NCBI GenBank assembly: GCA_035610835.1
Contig: CM069443.1
Span: 86,426,690-86,490,689, forward strand
Length of the DNA: 64,000 nucleotides
From: Ophiura sarsii
Lineage: Eukaryota > Echinodermata > Ophiuroidea > Amphilepidida > Ophiuridae
Reading direction: 5' to 3'
Positions 12,212 through 24,000 of the stretch are shown here, one piece after another. The translations under genes and the position numbers were made by a program. Numbering within the stretch: the stretch's first letter is position 1; each line of letters starts with the position of its first letter. The notes beneath the pieces are model-generated. The model had not been told where the DNA came from and made no database searches. It saw nothing but the letters and a program-made list of their open reading frames with translations.

Positions 12212-12998
12212 GGCTTGCAAATAGTGTAATTTAATCACCTCAAATGTATTGCTATGCCTTTGGCATACTGGAATCTAGTATAATTTTCGCTGTGACAACT
12301 CATGTTAAATCTTTAACATAACAGTCACTTTATGAGTTTTCATTATGATGTGCAACCTTCAGAATAGTCAATAATCAGGTAGTCAATGATAGACAATAAT
12401 CTATTTGGGAGACTGAAATATATATATTGAAAATCACTTAGTTCTCATGAAAGTCAAATATGCTTTTTTGCAGTGTTCTCAGGGGAGGGGTAAACTTATG
12501 GTTGTCCTGATCTGGTTCTGGTTAATAAGAGGGCATATGTTTTCAAAGAAATCAGGCACCTTTTATTGATCATAGTCTGTTAAAGAGATATCTGACATTT
12601 AGAACGGTTATTGACCGATAGGTATGTTTTGCCTCTTACAATAGGCCAAATGAATAGCTATTTGGCGATATTTTGCTGTTTTTCATCCGTTTCCGTCGCA
12701 CTAAATTAGTAAATGTAAGTTCAGTTGCCACTGCATCTTCAGAAAAGTACGTACAACCAGTACTTAGATCACTTTACAATTAATTTGTAGCTGAGGTACA
12801 AAGCTACAATTGTGTGATATTTCATATGATTGTCTTATATAATAATAAAGTTATGAGGTAGGAGGCTTCATTCATTCATTTCCAAGCTCAGGTACAGACA
12901 GAAAATCGGACCAATTCGATCTCACTTGATGAATTAGTGTGACAGAAAAAAATGATATAATGTCCAAGCATCTGTAGATGAATCTATATAAAAACACC

Positions 12999-13257
12999 CT
13001 AACACTTTCCACGCGGCAGGCAGCTGCATGCACAGATGCAGACGACATTCCAAAATTTCACATAATGTTTCAAAAATGTCAAAATTACTGTATTTCATTA
13101 CCATATTTGGAATCACCATGAGAAATGCATTGAAATAAGTACAAACATGCTTAGTGTTTGGTGAGTAATCTTTGAGATAGACTTTGAAAATTATGAAAGG
13201 TTTCAGAAAAATCTGTTTTGTGTATGGTAAAAATAATAGCCGCGTGGAAAGCGTTAA
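12999..13257. mobile_element. Miniature element with TTAA ends, copy 2
   Basis: CTAACACTTTCCACGCGG at the left, CCGCGTGGAAAGCGTTAA at the right. The interior is homologous to the reverse complement of 4666-4922, for example the AAAACAGATTTTTC stretch. Confidence 0.75.
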
Positions 13258-15014
13258 GTTCTGGAAACATTTTAAAGTGGGCATGTAAACAATTTTAAAA
13301 ATAATGAAATCTTTAGATTTGGATAACTAACATTCATTATATTGCATAAGCACCTGATATGTCATAGAATAAGACATGTTTACATGTTACTATTTACCAT
13401 GTTTACAGACACAAAAGTTACCCACTATGATTTTCTCATAACCATCATATTCTAGTCGTTACCCTAATACCATTTTGAATTTTTTTTTCTCAAATGGAAT
13501 CCATGCTTTGAAAATATCTTAAAAGTGCTTGACCCAATTGCTGAACATGTCACATGTTTTCTTTTTTATACATGACGTGTGTCAAAAAGTATAATTCCAA
13601 CATTTTGCAACTCCAGTAGTCATCTTCTAATGACAGATAAGGATATTTACTTAAAATGTGTCATACAATAAGCACAAGAACTCCTGACTTGGTATGCTAT
13701 GTGCCCTCACAAATGCAGGCAATGTGCCTACACAGATGTAGGCAAAAATCACTATTTTGTGCTTATAACAACATCCAGGGAAAACATTGTGCAGGAAAAA
13801 ATGAAAAAATACGAGATTTCCCCAGGTTTAATTTTGTTACACCTACGGTATATTCTTCACGCCATAGGTATAGCAAAAGAAGTTTTTGGTTAGAAGTATT
13901 AAATTTCATTGTGAAATACAATGGCGGCGGAAGCATACACTTGTAAGGGGGTGGGAACAATTTAGGGGGACGAAGACGTATTTAATACACGTGTTCTGTT
14001 GGATGCTTTGCCCATTTTAGGGGCGACGCAGAAATTTAGGGGGGACACGTCCACTTCGCTCCACACCCCGCTTCCGCAGAAATAAAAATCAGTTTAGGCT
14101 AACCGTTTCGTAAGACATTCGTCGACAAGATTGAAAATGTTTAGATTATGAACTTCAAGTTCATTACTGCGGACGTTGTCCTTTTATAGAACATTTACTT
14201 TTTTAAACGGAAGTGGTTTTTTGTGCTCATTTTATGTACAAATCCGATGCTTGTTTAGCATTAAGCGAGGAATTTGCGGTCTTCCGGGAAGTTAATAGTC
14301 TAGACGGAATTATGCGGGAATTATGTACGTGTAAAATACTCAGCCTTTCCATTTTCTTCAAATATAAGCTCATGCAAGCTCGCGAGAATCAGCAACACGT
14401 TTTCAAACTTTGGTGAACTATTCAGGAATGTTTTTCTCAACATAAATAAGTTTTCAAGATCACTTTTGTAAAGGTATTATACATTGTGTCAATTATACAC
14501 ATTGATCCGCAGGTATAAGTATACTTTGGTTATGTTATAACTTAATTTGGTCACATTTAAAATACCGTATAATTCTACATTTCTGTTTCCGTATGGTATA
14601 CATACCTAGCGTACGATGGTCGACATCCGGGCTGGTCTGCTGAGTCAGAAATTATTGCTATAAATAGGCCTTTAACCTATTATCGACGTTTCACTTGGAT
14701 TTCACTAGCAAATTTCAAGTAATTATTACATTAAATTGTGCGATGGAGTCATAGAAATATGGCATAAAGTGTATTATAGGTCCCGAGTATGTATAGACGT
14801 TATTCGAAATCGAAAATGTCACGCCGATAAACATACAATCTCGTACTTTTACTGCAATATAATGAACTGTGAGCTTCTACATTTCCTAGATAGTGTCGGT
14901 TATTACCATCAAACATTTCATTTCAAACTAGTGGAATATAAACGTATAGTTTATACGTTCAAGTTTATTTCACGAATGTAATAAGGTCAAATATTAAACA
15001 GCTCAGAAGTACTG

Positions 15015-16585
15015 TACGAGGGTCGTTCAATAAATAATGAAAGTGATCATGGCATGGGATGCATGAGTGATTCTAGTATGAAGCTTTATCTTTCAAACAA
15101 TACATTTATGGATTTAGAAGTGTGAAATATGACGTCATATCATTGTCTCAAAATAAGTACACTTGGGACACTGCTAAATCAGTTATTTGGCGGGAAATTT
15201 GAATTGTTTGTATAAAACATGTGGTAAGAAGATTGCATAACATGACACCAGAAGCAGGTAAATCCCTTTATTTTCGCGTAAGTATGATAAAAAAGACAAT
15301 AACTTTAATCCCTGTGTAATTTGATATATGTAGTATAAGAGGAAAAGTAAGGAGAGGCAATCTAATAAAATGTATACAAATATCAGTATTTCAAATAGCC
15401 AATTTTCATTGGAAAATGCCCAGTCAGGAATCACTAATATTTCGGAAAATCAAACAATTTAGGAAAAATCCAAGCAATTAACCAGTTTGGGAGATTCCAT
15501 ATGATAGCTAACTAATCTGAACTTATTCACATGGAACCTGCAGAAAATATGCGCATGCGCAGACGGCAGATAATTTTGAACAGGGCCACAAATGGCTAAA
15601 ATCATGAAATTTACTAGAACTGGAATCGGTCACTCACGGCCTTAGTACACTGATTTCGAACAGCGAAGCTTACGCCGCTCGTGAGCGGCTTCGCCGCTCA
15701 TGTGATAGTATTATATTTCCGCGAGTGGCCGATTCCAGTTCTAGAAATTTACCAGATAAAAGCTTACTGTGCCTTCAAATTCTAATCAGAAATAATGAAA
15801 AATGCTTAAATCAATGTGTTTAAATATTGTGATAGTCAAAATAAAGATGAATGTATCAATCAAAGATAGCTGCCACCACCTCTCTCATTACTGCTATCTT
15901 TAGAGCTACTAGATATATTATATAAAATCAACTTGATTACAATTCCATGATTATACTACAGCACTGTTTCATACAGCCAGCATTGGCTGCACTCATCAGA
16001 GCTACTAGATATGTATTGTTAAAGTAATCGTCACATAATTTCAATGGTTTGAGGAAATTTTATGAACAGCTCCTCTTGAAATCCCCACTATTATTGCTTT
16101 ACATCCCACAACAATTTACTGAATTATATAATCCCTCCATTGTTCTTTATCCTTTGTTGTTTTCTAAGGTATATTATTGCGGATTTTGCTAAATAAAAGC
16201 GCATTTGAGATGGTCCCTTCTTGTTTGTATTAAGAAATTCAGATCTAGAAAAGAGTGTCAAGCAGAGATAAGTGTGTGTTCTAGCTATGTGCCAAGTGTT
16301 ATCTGTTTTTATGCTTGCATTGCCGGGATATACGCAAATGTATCAATCAACCCATTTTCAACATATTACATATCCAGCCAAATAATTGACAGATTTCAGT
16401 CAGTGTCTGAAACCTATTGTGTTTATGTTAATGACATTACATAACCAAAGGTATCTAACAATCCAAAAGTGTATTGTTTGAAAAACAAAGGTTCATACTT
16501 TGTATTGATCACATTATCCCTCAATAGAATCACTCATGCATCCCATACCATGATCACTTTCATTATTTATTGAACGACCCTCGTA
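15015..16585. mobile_element. mariner-type non-autonomous element, 1.57 kb
   Basis: Terminal inverted repeats of about 60 bp start TACGAGGGTCGTTCAATAAA and end with the reverse complement at 16585, with TA at both ends. This wording is typical of mariner ends. No transposase frame was recognised inside. A nested foldback lies at 15607-15750. Confidence 0.8.
15607..15750. repeat. Nested foldback inside the mariner-type element
   Basis: AAATTTACTAGAACTGGAAT at the left is mirrored by ATTCCAGTTCTAGAAATTT at the right. The centre is a second GC-rich hairpin (GCTCGTGAGCGGCTTCGCCG). Confidence 0.8.
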
Positions 16586-16624
16586 TGAAGCATTTTTATG
16601 ATTAGTGCAAAGTTCACCACATTG

Positions 16625-16996
16625 AAAAACAACATCACTCTCGTCTCGGCTACATTATCATAAACTCCATGGCCATGTACTGCCGCTTCCTGGCCTGGTC
16701 TGCATCGACGCCTTTATTTGACGTGCACAGAAGAAAGGATGTTATACCAAGCCAGGATTGTTGACATCCTGTCCAAACTTACAGCCTCTGCAGTTCCCCC
16801 GACTTTGGACGGGCGGCGGTGGGTTAAGCGCTTTTTCCCATGGGACCCTCCCTCTCCAACTGCATTACTGTCGGCACTTCTGATTTTTGCACTAACTAGC
16901 CTCTTTTTCGGAGCATTATTTTCTCTGAGCATGCTCAGTTGGATAGCACGGCCCTCTTTTGACGTAAGTGCGGCAATTACGAATGACGTCTATTAA
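16625..16996 (+). other. GC-richer island with an open frame of unknown standing
   Basis: A plus-strand frame with its first ATG at 16739 gives 85 residues with one strong hydrophobic stretch (TALLSALLIFALTSLFFG) and a stop at 16996. The opposite strand is also open for 70 codons. No splice partner, family match or second copy was recognised. It may be an exon, a gene fragment or chance. Confidence 0.2.
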
Positions 16997-17394
16997 CTAT
17001 TTGCTCAAATAAAGTGCTCCGTGACTATTGAATGCCAGAGGTTTTTTGTTAAAGAATTGAAACATGCGTACGTGAGAACTAAAGTAGACTATCTCTGAAA
17101 TGTAAATCATGTTTATAACATAACATAATCTTGTGCAATATTTTACGATGTATTAAATTATTATATCTATTTTCCCCCTTTTATAATTTATCTATAACAT
17201 TAATGTTATAAAACAACAATATATTATATAGATAGACGGTGTGATTCTTTTTATCGTGTTAAATGTGAGTCCACGAATGTACACAACAATATATAACGGA
17301 TTGATATTATGTGCGTCTATAATTATGTTTGGAGGTGAATACACCTCACAAATATTCATAAACTAGCAAAACCATGCATTTTTTATTCTCTCCC

Positions 17395-17420
17395 CCGCCC
17401 CCCCCCCCCCCCCCCCCCCC
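17395..17420. repeat. Poly-C tract
   Basis: Run of about 26 C interrupted near its start, with no hAT-type end recognised beside it. Confidence 0.9.
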
Positions 17421-17470
17421 TCCTCTCTCATTTCTCGGGTTATATTTCCCATGGGAATAAATGTGGTTAT

Positions 17471-18405
17471 TGGTTAAAAGTGAGGGGAAAATCAAGGTCA
17501 ATGCCTTCAGTTTCAATATGACGTCACTGATGAAAAACAACTATGTCCGGGGAATAGTATACAAATAGTGACTGCATGCAATGAGGGACATGGTTCAAAT
17601 TATAGGCCCAAGGTGATGTCGAAAACCAGACTATTCCCCGAGGCGTTAGCCGAGGGGCATAGTCTGGTTTCGAGATCATCGAGGGCCTATCATTTGAACC
17701 GTGACCCGAATGAAAGCAGTCAATATTTGATTTATATACCAAATATATAGATTGTTGTCATTTGATTAGTTAAAAGAACATTTTCTATCAACTTATTCAC
17801 CTTAGGCCAACCAAAGTTTCATGAAATGAAAGTACACGAGACCAAACCTTCACCGTTCTGTTGCCAAAGTAGAATCTGAAAAAATAACGATTTCCGAATT
17901 AAGAAGGTTTGTTACTGTATAATATTCTTACCGTAACGATTCTAACAGGATTTCACTTGACAATTTGCATTGAGACTATAGCGGAATCCATCATATCTTT
18001 GATACCTTCTTCATTAACAAAGGCAACCAGAGCTGTTGTTTTAGTCATCTTAAAACGGTACAACAATGCGAATCTGATCATGGAAAATTGTAAACAAAAA
18101 CTTTACGCAGCAGACGAATCCAGACGAATAAATGCGAAATGTCAAAGGTCAGCTGTCAATCACCGCGTAAATATAGGTTGTTCAAAACGAAATTGTTCGC
18201 CGTATTATTATGTTTCGTCAATCGGGGCGATTCGGATGTTTCAAACGGGTCGCGGACCCGGTCGCGGAATGCGAATCGCTTGACTCGTGAACCATGAGTG
18301 TGACGTCATCAAAAAAGACTATGCCCGGGCATAGTTGTTTTTCATGACGTCATATTGAAATTGAAGGCATAGCTTAAGCATCCCCTCAAATTTAACTAAT
18401 CAAAT
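17471..18405. mobile_element. Foldback element about 0.93 kb with nested palindrome
   Basis: The left end GTGAGGGGAAAATCAAGG and TTTCAATATGACGTCA return inverted at 18330-18400. A second palindrome at 17565-17722 has GACTGCATGCAATGAGGG and AAACCAGACTATTCCCC mirrored around 17643. Confidence 0.75.
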
Positions 18406-18428
18406 GACAGGAATCTATGTATGCGGTA

Positions 18429-18734
18429 CAGTGGCGTAGCCAGGTTATTCATATTGGGGGGGGGGCGAGAAATGAAAATGAACCGACAAAGTTGTTTCAA
18501 GTTAAGGACTGCGCGCGTAGCGCGCGATTTTTTTTTGACTTGACACCTATTTTTGGCACGATTGAGGTACATTTTGGCTCTAAACAAGCTTATACCAACG
18601 AATATTGCATTGAGGTGGTTGTTTTCATATGTGTACTTTTGACCATCATAATTCCATGGTTCCTCTGGTCAAATGAACCGACAGTGCCAATCTCAACCGA
18701 CACGATGTCAATATTGGGGGGGGCGATCCCCTCG

Positions 18735-18771
<37 letters not shown>

Positions 18772-18785
18772 TGGCTACGCCACTG
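18429..18785. mobile_element. hAT-type miniature element with perfect 8-bp target duplication
   Basis: The ends are CAGTGGCGTAGCCAGG and CTGGCTACGCCACTG. The flanks are identical 8-mers ATGCGGTA (18421-18428 and 18786-18793), which is the hAT signature. The inside has a G run near the left end and a poly-C run of about 45 bp near the right end. Confidence 0.9.
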
Positions 18786-20404
18786 ATGCGGTATATAATC
18801 GCGACTATGGACCGGATATAGTCTTTTTGATGACGTCATACCTCACGGTTGATGATTCTCCCCAATTGACGGAACGTAATATCCTATACTGCGAACGATT
18901 TGTTTTAAACACCCTGTATATTTTACACTTTTTCTTTTTCATCGTCTGCGTTTTTATTTACATTAGTTTTTTGTGCCTCCCCCCCCCCCCCCCCCCCCCC
19001 CCCGGCAGCTCAAGTCCCACCCATTTTGTCCCTCAAGCAGTCAAAAATGTTGTATTTTCATGTCAAATATACTTAAAATTAGCTTAAAATCGGTCCGAAA
19101 TGTCTGATTTACAAACAAATTTAATTTCAAACAATTTTTACAATAAAAGCCAAAACAATTCACGCGCATTTCCCCACGAGGCGCATGAACCTCATCGCAC
19201 TCACATTTGTAATACTATTTCCTACAATCTTGTTCCCAGAGTCACACTGGGGTGTAATAATATAGTAAAAAGTTTCGAAACCAAGATTTGTATCTCTCTT
19301 AAAATAAGTCGCAGTACCAAATTGAAAATATATTTGTAAGGTGAAAACTTGTAGAATCATTTCGGTACCAAGCATGACTCCTTTTTGAGGCCCCTCATTA
19401 TAAAAACACACGCTGAAAGGTTTGGCCACATAACTCGTAATACCATAAAATTGTTCGATTTGATGGACGCCCTGTATAATTCACTGTAATCACATGCTCA
19501 CATTCCGTTCATGTGGATTTTGTTCAAAAAAGGTTTTCACTTATTAAATGTTGTGCACAACATTAACAATGTTCATAATAAGAATTGTATCAATCTGAAA
19601 TTAAAAATAATCATTCTAGAGAACCTTTTGTTCTACCCTTCGTCTTTTTGTTGTCGCATCCTTGACTTGATTCAGCTCATACGCTTTTATATGAAATTGC
19701 AGTTTTACAGGTTAGAAAACTTTCGTCTGTATTTTGGCAACACAGATAGCTGTTATTGTAAGTTTGGTACCAAAATAATTGTACAAGTCTTCTGTATCCA
19801 AATATATTTTTATTTTTATAATGCGGGTGATATACAGTTTTGAAAAGGTTTCGAAACTTTTTGGACACCCTGTAGACTGTAGTAATGACGGAATACCGAT
19901 AACATTCTGTGCATTGAAACAAATGAATCAATTGCATTTCATTATTTCGCTAGATCAATAATATTATTTAGTTTACGCATCATAACAAATTATAATTGTA
20001 TACTCCTGAGATTGTACAACATTGTCATGATTGTATAAACATCTTTCCAATTATTCAGGCGATGCTTCTCCATATTCGACGGCTGCAGTTCAGATCAAGA
20101 TTTGCTCCCCACGTACCACCACTTGTCCCTATAGAGACTATCAGTGTGTTATCTAGAACTGGAATTCCAGATTGTTAGATCCTTCACATTAAACTCGAGA
20201 CAAGAATTAAGTAACATTTAAAGAAATTACCAGACGAAACGGGTTTAAAACTGCCAAAACGATTGTGTCCCATTTCACATTGAGGTTGTTTCAATCTTGT
20301 GAAGTGCGACGTGAGCTGCCATGGTATCGTCCTTCCTCTAGCGAAACACCAACGTCTGACCGGGATATCAGGATATCGGGTTATTTGAATACGGTATCGC
20401 TATT
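18786..20404. other. Gene-free stretch downstream of BHMT
   Basis: Contains a poly-C run at 18980-19003. Two CACCCTGTA-type repeat ends lie near 18909 and 19864, and an inverted AAAGTTTCGAAACC near 19267 and 19844. No gene supported. A short open minus-strand piece at 20060-20165 was considered and rejected as a further BHMT exon. Confidence 0.45.
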
Positions 20405-20616
20405 ATAGTCTATTTATCCATTACGAGACAGTGACGTAGCTGCGTAATCTACTGATGGCAGCACATAAACGCGCGCGCCTACTCGAGGCGCAAGCGTATA
20501 CACGAGCGCAAGCCTATATACACGAGCGTAGAAAGACGAAATTTACATACGCGTGCGTGAATGCTGCACCTGTCGAGTTACGTCACTGTCCCGAGGAAGA
20601 CAAATAGCGATAGACT
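20405..20616. mobile_element. Small foldback element, about 210 bp
   Basis: ACGAGACAGTGACGTAGCTG on the left is mirrored by GAGTTACGTCACTGTCCCG, with TAGTCTATTTATCC / GACAAATAGCGATAGAC beyond. The centre is rich in GCGCG and ACGAGCG motifs. Confidence 0.7.
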
Positions 20617-20935
20617 GCCACGGTCTGTTAAAAATATTTCAGCTATAATTTCGAAACTTTCTGCACTTCCCAAATCTAAACATGCTACATAATTTCAATA
20701 GAAGGTAACATTTCATGATTGTTTTAAGTTAAGATTCAACTCTGAGATTATTTGCTTATATCTGTTGGTCCCGAAGTTGAGGCACTAAACCTTAAACCAT
20801 ACCTAAAACCACCGTAGCCCTGTGCCTCAAGCACTGTAATTCTAACCCGGAAGATTAGTGTTTCGGGAGCACAACATGATGAAAAATTCTCAACATTTGT
20901 GGTGTGTTGCCCATGTACTTCTGTCTAGGTTCTAA

Positions 20936-21011
20936 TTACACATCAGCGAGTTGTTTTACTTTCGTCCTTCCGCTAGCGGGAACAAGGTTCCTCCAGTATT
21001 CGTCATTTGCC
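20936..21011 (-). CDS. BHMT: BHMT last exon: [14 protein letters not shown] and stop
   Basis: 76 bp, acceptor GTTTCAG, phase 2 in, stop TAA at 20936-20938. [15 protein letters not shown] aligns with human ARKEYWENLRIASGR. A weak donor (AAA|GTAAAA) lies before the stop. The parallel exon of the second gene at 62358-62433 is also exactly 76 bp and ends in a stop, so this is read as the true end. Confidence 0.88.
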
Positions 21012-24000
21012 CTGAAACCATATTAAGTAAAATAGTTATTAATAGAACCAGAAAATGTACAAAGGAATCTCAATTTTAGGAACATAATATTTCGAACATG
21101 GGTATTAGGCCCCATACCAAAGGAAAACATGAGAGTTCACATATGAGATTTGGTTTCTTTTTGTACAAATCCAATAAAATGAAAATAAAATACTCACAAT
21201 TTTAGTTACGTTTCACCAGACGACGATGGACACCTAAATTTTGAATTCGTATTGAAATAACACGTAATCGCGAATGTTGATCTAATCATTTTGAAAAATT
21301 CATCATAGGTTAGAAGAACATTTTTCCAATCCAAAACCGTTCTGGGTGGCTAATCACCCCAATTGTAAATGCTATTTTTTCAATTATTTTCATCGTTAAC
21401 CGGGCGATGACTGTTAAAAATATTTCAAAATGGTGCACTCCCCTAAACCAGCAGCTTCGTCAGACTGGCAACTCTGTCTGGAGGCAACAGGAATAGGGAT
21501 TTTCTGTTGCTAGGAACCGCCGTTGTAGAGGGCGTGATTCCGACGAGTTGATCGTAGATGTTGTGCAGTGTGTAAGCCTACAGTCATCAAAAAAAGTAAC
21601 TATACAGGTAATAAATGTGCTAAAAATATATCCTACCTAAAAATATTAAATTATAAAGTTGTTGAGAAATTTATTTTCTATAATATGAGATAGTGCACGC
21701 TAGGATCGTTCGAATATTGAAGAAGTGACAATCCAAAATGTAAGGTAAAGTCACAATTTCATTTTCACATTTCAACACGTGGGGGAGAATGACAGGTAGC
21801 GTGTGTGTGGCGTGTTGATCCATCGCAACTATACGGCCGACTATCAAACCTGCGCATGCATCCCCAATTGCACTACTGGTAATCGATAATATACCCGTAG
21901 CTGGGTCCGCGTGTAAAAAAGAAAAAAATGAAAATGAAAATGAAAATGAAAATCGGACTTTACCACATATTTTGGAATGTCACTTCCTCAATAATCACCC
22001 AATCCTAGCGTGCAATATCACATATTAAAGAGGATAAATTTCTCAACCACTTTATTATTTACTATTTTTAGGTAGAATATATGTTTTAGAGTTAAAAGCC
22101 AATTTATTACCAGTAAGTTACTTTTTTTGATGACTGTAGACCATTAAAAGCGTTACCACGAATCATACTAAACTTTCGAAACAGGTTCGAAACCAATTCA
22201 TGTGTAACTCAATTTATCTGTAGGCCTATCACCATACGTAAAGCACCAATGCAATTTTTTTCATAATAATTTAGAAATATTATCATTAGTCTCAGTTTAT
22301 TTGTTAAGGCTGCTTGTATATCATGGCGGTGATGCAAAATATAACTCTGGCGACTATCGTATAACTCTTACGTACAAGTCACTTATACGTATGATCCATG
22401 CGTACTAGTTATGCAATGCTTCCTTACCTTTGTCCTTGCGTCTTTATCATGCTTAACTTCAAACCATTGGCACCGGGATGCATGTCTGCACCGGGTGGTC
22501 TCTTGCCTCGTTCCACAGACAACTGTAGGTAACAAAATTATAATTCAACCGTTAAAAGTAACAGATCGAAGTGAAGCCTTGTTCACGGTCCTTTGATTTG
22601 TCTCCTGTCGCAGAATTTGCGTGGTAAGAGTTTTAAGATTTATCTATAGCGCCGTTGGTGGTAACTGGTTCAAGGAGGGACTTTAGGTAGTATGAATAAT
22701 TGATAAGTTGGATGATGTTGTTATGTACTAAAAAACAAATACATGCATTGATTGGTGATTGCCCAAAAATCGCTACCAAAATCGCATTACGCACACAAGA
22801 GAAAAGTCAATCATGTGACATGCAACCCAAGGCAGATGCTCACAGAACGATAGGGTGACCAATAGAGACTCAATGTGCGATATTGGTCGATATCGATAAA
22901 GGCCCTGAAGCTTTTATCGAGGAGATAGAGACTGTATGCGAGGCACCTTGAGAGATCATATACGTCCTATGACATCACTGGGATAAATCCATGTATGAAG
23001 TTTTCAGGGGAGCAAAAAAAGCTGTGTTGATCGGGCAATCTCAGCCACGAGTCGAGTACCATGGAGAGCGAAATCATCTCCCATTAAACAGCACATTTTC
23101 CGAAGTCAGGATTGTGTGAGTTTTACTTGATTTTCCCCAGTTTCAAGATTGTCATTTAATGCTATAATAATATTACTGATCCAATTGCCAGTATACGCAC
23201 GCACCCGTAATGCACCATGAAATGTCTATGCGCACTAACTTGGGCAATCCATTCATACTTTAATCAAATTCAAACCCACCTCTTCAGCAATTGCCCGTAT
23301 GTGATATGGTTCGAATCCGCAGCATCCACCAATGTATCGAACTCCGATGTCGTAAGCTTTTCTAGCGAACTCGTGGGCATCCCTACGGGATAATAGACGA
23401 GCTTCCATCGCTACAAAATAGAAAAACGCAAGTGGTGAAGAGCAGACTCAGTCTTGATGTAGTATTATACAGATACAACATGGTATAGAGGGAAGTAATA
23501 CATCATAAATATTCATCACAAACTTATAAACCCTTACAATTTACCTTGTTTGTAGATAATCCAAAATCCACGGCCGGTGTTTCCAATCATCAAAAATCCA
23601 ATGGAATTCAAATTTCGTAAACAGTAGTAGGCCTAAACAGTAAATATCCCGGGTAAATATAAATGATGTCAACATTCAAAGTTCCAATACAACGTCATTG
23701 CGGTAAACATCTCGTTTGCATCTTGAAAGGAAGAATCATTCACAATGTCAAATTGACTTAATTTCAAGATATGACGCTGTAGACCGTACCGTATTGTTTG
23801 CATTGATTTCTTAGCGTAGAATTCACCTCCTTTGGTACGGATCTCGGCATAGAACTTACGCAGTATGATGCATTAATCACGAGTTTCAAGCTGCTCAGCT
23901 TCAACAATGTTGAGATTCTCGGTGCTACAATACGTGGAGAAGATGCCTACTTATTTCTGTATAACAGCATTTGTTTGTTTTGCGTCTTTTCCATCAACAA

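Larger units (their letters stand above)
11473..14735. other. AT-rich gene-free region apart from the listed miniature elements
   Basis: Outside 12070-12211 and 12999-13257 I see no gene. At 13920-14085 a GC-richer piece (GGCGGCGGAAGC ... GCTTCCGC) looks like another element fragment. A related GGCGGCGGAAGC occurs at 45043. Confidence 0.5.

Noticed and set aside
20060..20165. Minus-strand open piece with TWGANLDLN, resembling the human BHMT stretch HGSWGSGLDMH
   Set aside because: It lies downstream of the exon that should follow it, no splice junction keeps the frame, and the second BHMT gene also ends at the 76-bp exon.
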